From: JAEYLA01 sp035561315 | GTDB taxonomy: Bacteria > Bacillota > Clostridia > Christensenellales > CAG-138 | Assembly: GCA_035561315.1 (NCBI GenBank) | Contig: DATMXR010000083.1 | Span: 1 to 11,333, forward strand | DNA length: 11,333 nt | Reading direction: 5' to 3' | Translations under genes and position numbers: made by a program | The notes under the pieces: generated by a model | Databases searched by the model: none | The model's input: only the letters and a program-made list of their open reading frames with translations | What the model was told of the DNA's origin: nothing | Part shown: in pieces, positions 1 through 6,681 of the stretch | How the letters are laid out: every line of letters begins with the position of its first letter | Numbering within the stretch: the stretch's first letter is position 1

Positions 1-1089
1 CTGTTAAGCGAGCTTCCTAGCTGCTGCGGCACCTATTTCCGCGGCGTCGAAAGCCAGACTTCCGTGCTGACGCGTTACGGCTACGCGGTGGACCTGAAGA
101 CGTTCTTCGCGTTTTTGACGGCCGAAATCGATTATTTTAAAGGAAAAGAAGTCAAAGACCTGAGCCTTTCCGATCTGGAGCAGGTAAAAGCGCTCGATAT
201 CGAGCTGTTTTTGGAGCATCTTACCCTGTATTTAAAAAACGAACGCGAGGTAACGAACCACGAACGCGCAAAGGCGCGCAAGCTTTCCACGCTGCGCTCC
301 TTCTTCAAGTACTTCTTCAAGCACGAAATGATACAGAACAACGTCGCTTCGCTTGTGGAGCTTCCCAAGCTGCACGAGCGGGCGATTATCCGGCTGGAGC
401 CCCACGAGGTCGCGGACCTCATCGATACCGCGGAATCGGGCGGCGGCCTCTCCCCCGCCCAAAAGAAATACCACAGATTCACAAAGGCGCGGGACGCCGC
501 CATACTGACGCTTTTTTTAGGCACGGGCATCCGCATCAGCGAGCTTGTGGGCGTGGATATCAACCACCTGGATTTTGTCAGCAACTCGTTCCTGGTCACG
601 CGCAAAGGCGGAAACCAGGATTCGCTTGTGTTTGGCGAGGAAGTGCGGCAAGCGCTTTTAAAATACCTTTTGGTACGCGAGCCCATGGAGGCCCTGCCCG
701 GCCATGAAAACGCGCTGTTCCTTTCGCTGCAAAAAAAGCGCATCACCGTGCGCGCAGTGGAAAACCTGGTGAAAAAATACGCCTCCGTCGCGACGCCGTT
801 AAAAAAAATTTCCCCGCACAAGCTACGCTCCACGTACGGGACCATGCTGTACCAGGAAACGGGCGATATTTACCTTGTGGCCGATATTTTGGGCCATAAG
901 GACGTCAACACCACAAGGAAGCACTACGCGGCGGTCGAGCGGGACAGGCGGCGTTTCGCGGCCCAGGTCATCAAATTAAGGGAAGACCCTGCGTTTTCCC
1001 AGCCTGCGCCTGCGCCTCCCGCGCAAGAGGAGCCGGTATCTGCGGCCGAAACGGAGCCGACAGAAAAGCCGGGCTCAGCGCCCGGCTGA
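1..1089 (+). CDS. XerC/XerD-type tyrosine recombinase (5' end missing)
   Basis: Site-specific recombinase that cuts and rejoins DNA through a 3'-phosphotyrosine. The family includes the XerC/XerD enzymes that resolve chromosome dimers at dif. The frame is open from base 1, so the gene begins outside the window; a GTG at 64 would cut into the SAM-like N-terminal core-binding domain and is not the start. Numbering residues from base 1, the catalytic set is complete: R178 (in GIRISELVG), K202 (TRKGG), H273 and R276 (HKLRSTYG), H299 (LGHKD) and the nucleophile Y309 (KHYA). The last 30 or so residues form a Pro/Ala/Glu-rich tail beyond the catalytic domain. The position beside lexA, with no phage genes in view, favours a housekeeping Xer-like role over a mobile-element integrase. 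The family is certain; the assignment to XerC rather than XerD or another chromosomal integrase is not. Confidence 0.9.
   Translation: MLSELPSCCGTYFRGVESQTSVLTRYGYAVDLKTFFAFLTAEIDYFKGKEVKDLSLSDLEQVKALDIELFLEHLTLYLKNEREVTNHERAKARKLSTLRSFFKYFFKHEMIQNNVASLVELPKLHERAIIRLEPHEVADLIDTAESGGGLSPAQKKYHRFTKARDAAILTLFLGTGIRISELVGVDINHLDFVSNSFLVTRKGGNQDSLVFGEEVRQALLKYLLVREPMEALPGHENALFLSLQKKRITVRAVENLVKKYASVATPLKKISPHKLRSTYGTMLYQETGDIYLVADILGHKDVNTTRKHYAAVERDRRRFAAQVIKLREDPAFSQPAPAPPAQEEPVSAAETEPTEKPGSAPG
1062..1087 (-). terminator. Probable intrinsic terminator of the cysteine-rich gene
   Basis: An 8-bp perfect GC-rich stem (arms 1067-1074 and 1080-1087, 5-base loop) lies 8 bases past the stop codon of the leftward gene. 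On the minus strand it is followed by a short T-tract (TTTTCTGT), so it fits a Rho-independent terminator for that gene only. It lies wholly inside the last codons of the convergent recombinase gene. The T-tract is short, which limits confidence. Confidence 0.5.
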
Positions 1090-1095
1090 CAAAGA

Positions 1096-1449
1096 TTATT
1101 CCCTGGGGCGGCGCTTTCGCACGCCGTGGAGCGCGGGAGGCTGCTGCTTGGTTTCAAACGATTTGAGCTTTTCCTCCCATTCGGCCAAAAGGGCGGGGTC
1201 GGGAAGATTATAAGAGGGTAACGTAAGGCTCTCCCCCTCCCCTTCCTCTTCTTCCTCATAGAATTCGCTCAGGTATGCTTCCGTTTGATCGGTCACGATA
1301 TCCTGCACGGGAATCTTGGCAAAATTCCCTTCCCATTCGTCGATGCATTTGCAGCAGTTGTCGCAAAGCTTGCCGGGATCGAGGTCGCAGCGGTCGCATT
1401 CGCCGCATTCTATACATTCCTTTGTATCGTCAAGCAGACAGCGCTTCAT
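1096..1449 (-). CDS. Small cysteine-rich protein of unknown function, divergent from lexA
   Basis: I do not recognise a named family for this 117-residue protein. Its first 35 residues hold nine cysteines (4, 12, 15, 18, 21, 29, 32, 33, 35) in CxxCxxCxxC and CxxCCxC spacing, which suggests binding of zinc or an iron-sulfur cluster. The middle is acidic, with a run of glutamates near residues 65-72, and the C-terminus is basic (RKRRPRE). There is no signal peptide or membrane segment, so it should be cytoplasmic. The ATG start is well supported: AAGGAGG lies 11 bases upstream. The gene is divergent from lexA across a 159-bp spacer that contains a LexA operator, so a link to DNA damage is possible but unproven. 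A ferredoxin-like role is not supported, since the spacing does not match the usual CxxCxxCxxxCP pattern. Confidence 0.8.
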   Translation of the reverse strand: MKRCLLDDTKECIECGECDRCDLDPGKLCDNCCKCIDEWEGNFAKIPVQDIVTDQTEAYLSEFYEEEEEGEGESLTLPSYNLPDPALLAEWEEKLKSFETKQQPPALHGVRKRRPRE

Positions 1450-1532
1450 TTAAAAATACTCCTCCTTGGTCCATGATACCTCGTTTTATCGGGTTTGCAA
1501 GATTGTTATGAGCGATTTTGCGCGATATTTTG

Positions 1533-1546
1533 CGAACGAACGTTTT
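1533..1546 (+). promoter_or_regulatory. LexA operator (SOS box)
   Basis: The sequence CGAACGAACGTTTT matches the B. subtilis-type LexA consensus CGAACRNRYGTTYC at 13 of 14 positions; only the last base differs. It overlaps the -35 element of the lexA promoter, the expected position for autorepression. It also lies between the divergent cysteine-rich gene and lexA, so it could affect both. Confidence 0.75.
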
Positions 1547-1571
1547 CAAACCGTTCTATCCATGCTATACT
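1543..1571 (+). promoter_or_regulatory. lexA promoter (sigma-A type)
   Basis: TTTTCA (1543-1548, four of six to TTGACA), a 17-bp spacer, then TATACT (1566-1571, five of six to TATAAT). The predicted transcript would start near 1578, giving a leader of about 31 bases before the lexA ATG. The overlap of the -35 with the LexA operator supports it. Confidence 0.6.
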
Positions 1572-1608
1572 TGATGCATGGTTGAATAACCTGTACAGGA
1601 GGTCCGCC

Positions 1609-2232
1609 ATGAAGAAACTGCGAAATCCGCAAAAAGCGATCTACGATTTTATCGTATCCTATTACGAAAAGAACAGCTTCCCTCCCACCGTTCGGGAAAT
1701 CTGCTCGGCGGTCGGCCTGGCCTCCACCTCCACCGTCCACGCCCACCTGACAAAGCTTGAACAGAACGGGCTCATACAGCGCAACCCCGCAAAGCAGCGC
1801 TCGCTGGTAATTACGGATTCTCAGGTAGCTTCCGGCGGCATGCCGGTTCCCCTGGTGGGCAACGTGGCGGCAGGTTCCCCCATACTCGCGGTGGAAAACA
1901 TTGAAGAGGAATTCGTGCTCCCGCCCCAGCTGCTGCACGGCGCAAGCAAGGATGAGGTGTTTATCCTCAAAATCGAAGGCAGCAGCATGATCGACGCCGG
2001 CATGTTCAACGGGGACTATATCGTGGTGCACAACGGCCTGCAGACCCACAACGGGGATATCGTGGTCGCCCGCATACAGGGCGAACGCGCCACCGTAAAA
2101 CGCTTCTATGAGGATAAGGAAAATAACCGCGTCCGCCTGCAGCCTGAAAACTCCGCCATGCAGCCCATATACGTCGCCTACAGCGACGTAGAGGTCGTGG
2201 GCAAAGTGATAGGGCTCATGCGCAGCTATTGA
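1609..2232 (+). CDS. lexA: LexA, SOS response repressor and self-cleaving protease
   Basis: Represses DNA-damage genes; RecA filaments on single-stranded DNA stimulate its self-cleavage. The 207-residue protein has the usual length. Residues 1-65 form the winged helix domain, including the recognition segment SAVGLASTSTVHAHL (33-47). The cleavage bond is A88-G89 (NVAAGSP). The S24-type peptidase dyad is Ser126 (in EGSSM) and Lys164 (in TVKRF). The ATG at 1609 was chosen because AGGAGG precedes it by six bases and the product begins exactly like known LexA proteins. An in-frame TTG at 1495 would place the operator and promoter inside the gene. The 3' end overlaps the convergent ynbB-like gene by 17 bases. 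Autoregulation is inferred from the operator at 1533-1546. Confidence 0.97.
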   Translation: MKKLRNPQKAIYDFIVSYYEKNSFPPTVREICSAVGLASTSTVHAHLTKLEQNGLIQRNPAKQRSLVITDSQVASGGMPVPLVGNVAAGSPILAVENIEEEFVLPPQLLHGASKDEVFILKIEGSSMIDAGMFNGDYIVVHNGLQTHNGDIVVARIQGERATVKRFYEDKENNRVRLQPENSAMQPIYVAYSDVEVVGKVIGLMRSY

Positions 2233-3505
2233 CGTTCACACCGCTTTTTTGCAGCGCGTCCAGCGCAAGCATGGCCCCCAGTCTTCCGTGCGCATATGTA
2301 AGCGCCCCTTGGATATAGGCGACATACGGCTCGCGTATCGGCGCGTCCGCGCTTAATTCGATAGACGCCCCCTGTATAAACGTACCCGCCGCCATAATGA
2401 CCTGGTGGCTGTAGCCCGGCATATCCCACGGCTCGGGCGCGGCGCTGCTGTCGATTGGGGCGGCTTTTTGTATGCTTTGGCAGAACGCAATGAGCGCCTC
2501 CTTGGTGGGCAATCGCAGCGATTGGATGATGTCCGAGCGCTCCGCGTCGCTTTTGGGCATCGTGACCATGCCCGCGTTTTCAAACGTGCGCGCGAACAGC
2601 GCCGCGGATTTTAGCGCCTGGGCCGTGACGTGCGGTGCCAAAAACAGCCCCTGATAGAACGGCAGGTAGGAACCCGCATAGGAGCCGACCTCGCGCCCCA
2701 TCCCCGGCACCGTCAGCCGGTGGCCGATCCTTTCCACCAGCTCCCGTTTTCCCGCAATATAGCCGCCGGTGGGCGCAAGGCCGCCGCCGGGGTTTTTGAT
2801 GAGCGAGCCCGCCATGAGGTCCGCGCCTATTTGCGCAGGCTCCCGCGTTCCTGCAAACTCCCCGTAGCAGTTGTCCACGGCGATGATAACGTCCGGGCGG
2901 CATCGCTTCACGGCCTGAAAAACTTCGGCAAACGCGTCCACGGAAACCGCCTCGCGCCACGCGTAGCCGCGCGAACGCTGCGCGTAGACCATGCGGACGC
3001 TCTTGTCCTCCATAAGCACGGAAAGCACGCGGGGGATGTCGATCGCGTCTTCAGAGAGTGGTACTTCACGGTATTTTATACCGTATTCCTGCAATGAGCC
3101 GAACCCCTCTTCCCCGCCGATCGCCTGCTCCAATGTATCGTAGGGTTTGCCCGTGACGCACAGCAGCGTGTCCCCGGATCTCAGAACTCCGGAAAGCATC
3201 AGGTACAGCGCGTGCGTCCCGTTGACGATCTGCGGGCGCACCAAGGCGTCCTCTGCCCCAAACGAGCGTGCGAACACGCGCTCCAGCGTATCGCGCCCGA
3301 TATCGTCATAACCGTACCCGGTCGTCGGGGAAAAATGGCGCTGCGCGACGCCCTCCAGCTGAAACGCCTGGAGCACCTTCCATTGGTTGTGCGCCTCTAT
3401 GGCGTCGATCTTATGAAACACCCCGGCCAGCTCGCTTTCGGCCTTCCATACGGCCGAGACGGCTTTTTCCGAGGCGGGAAATCCGTGCAATTCCTGTGTA
3501 CTCAT
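2216..3505 (-). CDS. ynbB: PLP-dependent YnbB/aluminium-resistance family protein (methionine gamma-lyase-like)
   Basis: A 429-residue fold-type I pyridoxal-phosphate protein of the family named for aluminium resistance and related to cystathionine beta-lyase/methionine gamma-lyase. The true substrate of the family is not settled as far as I know. Visible landmarks are the GYGY-D segment (63-67), the cofactor phosphate-binding segment NGTHAL (95-100), D211 (AVDNCYGEF), expected to contact the pyridine nitrogen, and K237 in SLIKNPGGG, the expected Schiff-base lysine. ATG start with AGGA eight bases upstream; it follows hfq by 16 bases, so it is cotranscribed. In B. subtilis ynbB also lies downstream of miaA and hfq, which supports orthology. 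The stop overlaps lexA on the opposite strand. It is the last gene of the operon, and I see no terminator after it. Confidence 0.9.
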   Translation of the reverse strand: MSTQELHGFPASEKAVSAVWKAESELAGVFHKIDAIEAHNQWKVLQAFQLEGVAQRHFSPTTGYGYDDIGRDTLERVFARSFGAEDALVRPQIVNGTHALYLMLSGVLRSGDTLLCVTGKPYDTLEQAIGGEEGFGSLQEYGIKYREVPLSEDAIDIPRVLSVLMEDKSVRMVYAQRSRGYAWREAVSVDAFAEVFQAVKRCRPDVIIAVDNCYGEFAGTREPAQIGADLMAGSLIKNPGGGLAPTGGYIAGKRELVERIGHRLTVPGMGREVGSYAGSYLPFYQGLFLAPHVTAQALKSAALFARTFENAGMVTMPKSDAERSDIIQSLRLPTKEALIAFCQSIQKAAPIDSSAAPEPWDMPGYSHQVIMAAGTFIQGASIELSADAPIREPYVAYIQGALTYAHGRLGAMLALDALQKSGVNVNSCA

Positions 3506-3521
3506 ACTGAATGTCCTATCT

Positions 3522-3785
3522 TTATTCCTGTTTTTCCTGCGCTTCGTCCGCGGAAGCGTCCAGCGCCACGGGCGTTATCATTGTGATGGACGAAATGCCG
3601 TGCTTGTAGAGCATCATCTGTTTGCCTTCCGTCTCGATCACGATCACAAAGTTATCAAACGCGCGGACTATGGCGCCCTTGATTTGAAAGCCGTTCGCCA
3701 AATGGATGACACAGGGCGCTTTTTTCCTGCGCAATTGGTTCAATATGCGATCCTGCGGGTTTTCTTTCCCTGTACCTGTATTCAT
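3522..3785 (-). CDS. hfq: RNA chaperone Hfq
   Basis: An 87-residue Sm-like protein that forms hexameric rings and binds small RNAs and mRNAs. The N-terminal helix carries QDRILNQLR (11-19), with Q11 at the proximal-face position. The Sm1 motif follows (about 25-52, with NGFQIKG and F43-D-N-F46), then the Sm2 motif YKHGISSI (60-67), where most Hfq proteins have YKHAIS; the A-to-G change is conservative. Residues 74-87 form a short acidic tail (DASADEAQEKQE). ATG start with AAGGGG about seven bases upstream. The start overlaps the miaA stop as ATGA, indicating translational coupling. miaA-hfq adjacency is widely conserved, from Gammaproteobacteria to Bacilli. Confidence 0.97.
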   Translation of the reverse strand: MNTGTGKENPQDRILNQLRRKKAPCVIHLANGFQIKGAIVRAFDNFVIVIETEGKQMMLYKHGISSITMITPVALDASADEAQEKQE

Positions 3786-4744
3786 ACTGTTTCCCCTTCA
3801 TCCCCCATGTAAATTGCCGCCATTTCATCCGTAAGCGTATCCAAATCTCTATATTGCGTCACATCCAGCCAGCGGATGCGTTGGTCCCGTTTGAACCAAG
3901 TGACCTGCCGTTTGGCAAAGCGGCGCGTTTCGCGCTTGATTTCCTCCACCGCTTCCTCTAAAGCCGTTTCGCCCCTAAGATGCCGTAACAACTGCTTGTA
4001 GCCGAGCCCCTGCAAGGCGGGCAGCGTATGCGCGTACCCGGCCTCGTGGAGCTTTTTCGTTTCTTCCAGCAAGCCTGAACGCATCATGTCGTCCACGCGC
4101 TGTTCGATCCTTTGGTACAGCAGCACCCGCTCCATCGTAAGGCCTATTTGCGCCACATGATAATCGATTTCCTGCCGCGCCTTGTTTTCAAAATCCGCTC
4201 CAAAGGAGCTGAGCGGACGGCCTGAAACCTCCAGCACCTCTAACGCGCGGACGACGCGCTTTCGGTCGTTCGGGTGCAGGCGGGCGGCGGAAGCGGGGTC
4301 TTCAAGCTGCAATCTGCGGTAAAGGCTGCCGGGATGCTCCCGCTCCTCAAGCTGCAGCCGTTCGCGAACAAGAGGGTCCCCCGGCACATTGGTAAACTGC
4401 AGCGGGTAGGTAAGGGCGTTCACGTACAGCCCCGTCCCCCCTACCACAAGCGGCGTTTTCCCGCGCGAACGGATATCGGCTATCGCAAACTCCGCCTGCC
4501 GTTTATATTCCGCTACGCTGAACGAAGTATCGTCCACATCCGCTACATCAATTAGATGATGCTCGATTCCCTGCCGCTCCTCCATAGTCGGCTTGGCCGA
4601 GCCGATGTCAAGGCCCTTGTACACCTGGATGGAGTCCGCCGATATGATCTCCGCGTTGAGCTTCTTTGCAAGCAGCACGGAGGCCGCCGTTTTTCCGGAG
4701 GCCGTGGGGCCCAGCAATATAAGTATGTGCGGCTTTTTTCCCAC
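3782..4744 (-). CDS. miaA: tRNA dimethylallyltransferase MiaA
   Basis: Transfers the dimethylallyl group from DMAPP to N6 of A37 in tRNAs that read UNN codons, making i6A37. The product is the substrate of MiaB, encoded in the same operon. Landmarks: P-loop GPTASGKT (12-19), the DSIQVYKG segment (37-44) with the expected catalytic base D37, HHLID (62-66), GGTGLYVNAL (102-111), HPNDRKRVVRALEV (157-170) and AKRQVTWFKRD (277-287). The 320-residue length is normal. I chose the GTG at 4744 because GAGGTG lies just upstream; the frame extends to a TTG at 4756 that overlaps the mutL stop and would add four residues. The gap to mutL is eight bases and the stop overlaps the hfq start. Confidence 0.96.
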   Translation of the reverse strand: MGKKPHILILLGPTASGKTAASVLLAKKLNAEIISADSIQVYKGLDIGSAKPTMEERQGIEHHLIDVADVDDTSFSVAEYKRQAEFAIADIRSRGKTPLVVGGTGLYVNALTYPLQFTNVPGDPLVRERLQLEEREHPGSLYRRLQLEDPASAARLHPNDRKRVVRALEVLEVSGRPLSSFGADFENKARQEIDYHVAQIGLTMERVLLYQRIEQRVDDMMRSGLLEETKKLHEAGYAHTLPALQGLGYKQLLRHLRGETALEEAVEEIKRETRRFAKRQVTWFKRDQRIRWLDVTQYRDLDTLTDEMAAIYMGDEGETV

Positions 4745-4752
4745 GCTGCACC

Positions 4753-6681
4753 TCAAACAATGCGCTTAAACAGCTTTTCGATTTCCCTGCGTGTCAGCTT
4801 TATCATCACGGGCCGCCCGTGCGGGCAGGTCAGCGGCAGGCCTTCCTCCGTAAATACCCGGATCAGGTCCTCGATCTCCGGCTTGGTCAGCGGGTCGCCC
4901 GCCTTTACGGCGTGCTTGCACGAAGCCTGTATGATGGCTTCCCGCTTTAACTCGACTGTGGAGGTACGCCCCTGCGCCTGCAGCATCTCCAGCGCCTCGC
5001 GCAGTACCTTTCCGACAGGCACGTCCGCAAGCATTGCGGGCGCCGCGTGCACCCGGATGGAGGTTGCGCCGAAGGGTTCCAGATCGAAGCCAAGCTCCTC
5101 TAAGATTTCCTTGTGGCGCAGCAGAATATCGTATTCGGGCGGCGTCAGCTGGATCAACTCCGCGCTCAAAAACGTCTGCGCGGCCTTTTCGTGCGCCTGG
5201 GCCATGAACCGCTCGTAGAGCCTGCGCTCATGCGCGGCGTGCTGGTCAATTAAATACAGCGTGTCCCCCTGCTGCGTGACCCAATATGAGTCGAACGCCT
5301 GGCCGATGACGGCCACGGGCAGCGCGTGGAACTGCTGCTGCTCCTCTTTTTCCTGCTCCAGCCTTTGCTGCTCCTGCGCTTCGGATTCCGCTGCGGCGCG
5401 CGAAAGCTCCACGCGAAAATGTGGAATGTCGTAAAGCGCCTCCTTTACGCGGAACCCTTCCGCAGGTCCGACATGATCCTCAAGCGGAGCGAACGCGGCC
5501 GGCTGGATAGGCGCGGGCCGGTCCTGCGGCGTGATCGGGGCAGAAAACGCAGATTGGGGTCCAACGCGCAAAATGTCGGCCGGTTGGACGACATTCGATG
5601 TTTTCCGCTCCGGCTCCGGCTGCACGCGCTTTTCCCCGATCATGACGGCTTTTGCGACGCCCTCCGCCGCCGTAAAACGCACCTCCGGCGGCAGGGAGAA
5701 CCCGAGCGCCTTCTTGGCGGCTTCCGTCATGGCGTATATCATGCGGTTTTCCTGCGCAAAACGGACCTCCAGCTTGGCCGGATGGACGTTGACGTCCACC
5801 TCCCGGGAGGACAGCAGGATGTTGACGAGCGCAAACGGATATCGCCCCACCATCAGCCGCGTGTCATAAGCCCGCTGCATGGCGCCGGAAAGCAGCATGG
5901 AGCGGATGAACCTGCCGTTTAATATAAAGGATTGCTGGGACCGGTTGGGCCGCGCAATCTCCGGCGTGCCGAGGTATCCGGTCAGCTTGACGTACCCGTC
6001 GTCAAAGTCCACTTCCCTTAAATGCGGCAGCACCTCAGCGCCGTACACGCAGTAAAGGGCGTTTTTGAGACTATTGTCGCCCGGGGACCGGTATACGTCC
6101 TTTTCATTGTTGACAAACCGAAAGGAAATATCCGGCCTGGAGAGTATCAGGCGGGAAACGTATTCCCCGACATAGCTTCCTTCCGTGCGGGCCGTTTTTA
6201 AGAACTTCCTTCTTGCGGGCACATGGTAAAAGAGGTTCTCCACCTCGATGCGGGTGCCCTCCGGGCAGGCGGACTGCTCGTGCGCTTTGCACTCCCCCGC
6301 CTCGATACGGACATGCATGCCCGTTTGCGCGCCGCGCTCGCGGGTGGAAAGCTGCACCTGCGCCACCGCCGCGATGGAGGCCAGCGCCTCTCCTCGGAAC
6401 CCGAGGGTTTCGATATGCGCCAGATCCTCCTGTTCGCTGATTTTGCTTGTGGCGTGCCGCTCAAAAGCAAGCAGCACGTCCTCCGCGGGAATGCCCGTGC
6501 CGTTGTCCGTGACGCGGATATAATCGACGCCGCCGTTTTTGATCTCGATGGTGATCGCGGTGGCCTCCGCGTCTATGGCGTTTTCCACAAGCTCCTTCAC
6601 CACCGAAGCCGGGCGTTCCACCACTTCTCCCGCGGCGATCTGGTTTGCGATATGGGGGGATAATACGGTAATTTTGCTCAT
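4753..6681 (-). CDS. mutL: DNA mismatch repair protein MutL (endonuclease type)
   Basis: Couples mismatch recognition by MutS to strand incision. The 642-residue protein has an N-terminal GHKL ATPase (1-330) with E30, N34, D59 (TDNGTG) and GFRGEAL (94-100), and VNVHPAKLEVRF at 298-308. A variable linker (about 335-450) ends in a Glu/Gln-rich, probably helical stretch (430-450). The C-terminal domain carries the metal-binding nicking motif DQHAAHERRLYE (479-490, DQHAxxExxxxE), SCKHA (587-591) and CPHGRP (619-624). This marks the nicking MutL class of organisms without MutH. QTFLSA (502-507) sits where B. subtilis MutL has its sliding-clamp motif but lacks the usual proline. The ATG overlaps the mutS stop as ATGA, with AGGA seven bases upstream. 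Confidence 0.98.
   Translation of the reverse strand: MSKITVLSPHIANQIAAGEVVERPASVVKELVENAIDAEATAITIEIKNGGVDYIRVTDNGTGIPAEDVLLAFERHATSKISEQEDLAHIETLGFRGEALASIAAVAQVQLSTRERGAQTGMHVRIEAGECKAHEQSACPEGTRIEVENLFYHVPARRKFLKTARTEGSYVGEYVSRLILSRPDISFRFVNNEKDVYRSPGDNSLKNALYCVYGAEVLPHLREVDFDDGYVKLTGYLGTPEIARPNRSQQSFILNGRFIRSMLLSGAMQRAYDTRLMVGRYPFALVNILLSSREVDVNVHPAKLEVRFAQENRMIYAMTEAAKKALGFSLPPEVRFTAAEGVAKAVMIGEKRVQPEPERKTSNVVQPADILRVGPQSAFSAPITPQDRPAPIQPAAFAPLEDHVGPAEGFRVKEALYDIPHFRVELSRAAAESEAQEQQRLEQEKEEQQQFHALPVAVIGQAFDSYWVTQQGDTLYLIDQHAAHERRLYERFMAQAHEKAAQTFLSAELIQLTPPEYDILLRHKEILEELGFDLEPFGATSIRVHAAPAMLADVPVGKVLREALEMLQAQGRTSTVELKREAIIQASCKHAVKAGDPLTKPEIEDLIRVFTEEGLPLTCPHGRPVMIKLTRREIEKLFKRIV

Noticed and set aside
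1473..1500. Leftward promoter for the cysteine-rich gene (TTGCAA, 16 bp, TATCAT)
   Set aside because: The elements are acceptable, but transcription would start at about 1466, inside the ribosome binding site, leaving it at the very 5' end. Possible but not convincing, so it is not listed as a feature.
1495..1608. Upstream TTG start for lexA
   Set aside because: It would put the LexA operator and promoter inside the coding region, while the ATG at 1609 has AGGAGG and the expected LexA N-terminus.
2243..2248. Six-T run just after the lexA stop as a terminator
   Set aside because: No stable hairpin directly precedes it on the plus strand.
5326..5394. CTG/CTC-rich triplet stretch as a possible repeat
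   Set aside because: It is explained by the Gln/Glu-rich linker of MutL and is not a regular tandem repeat.
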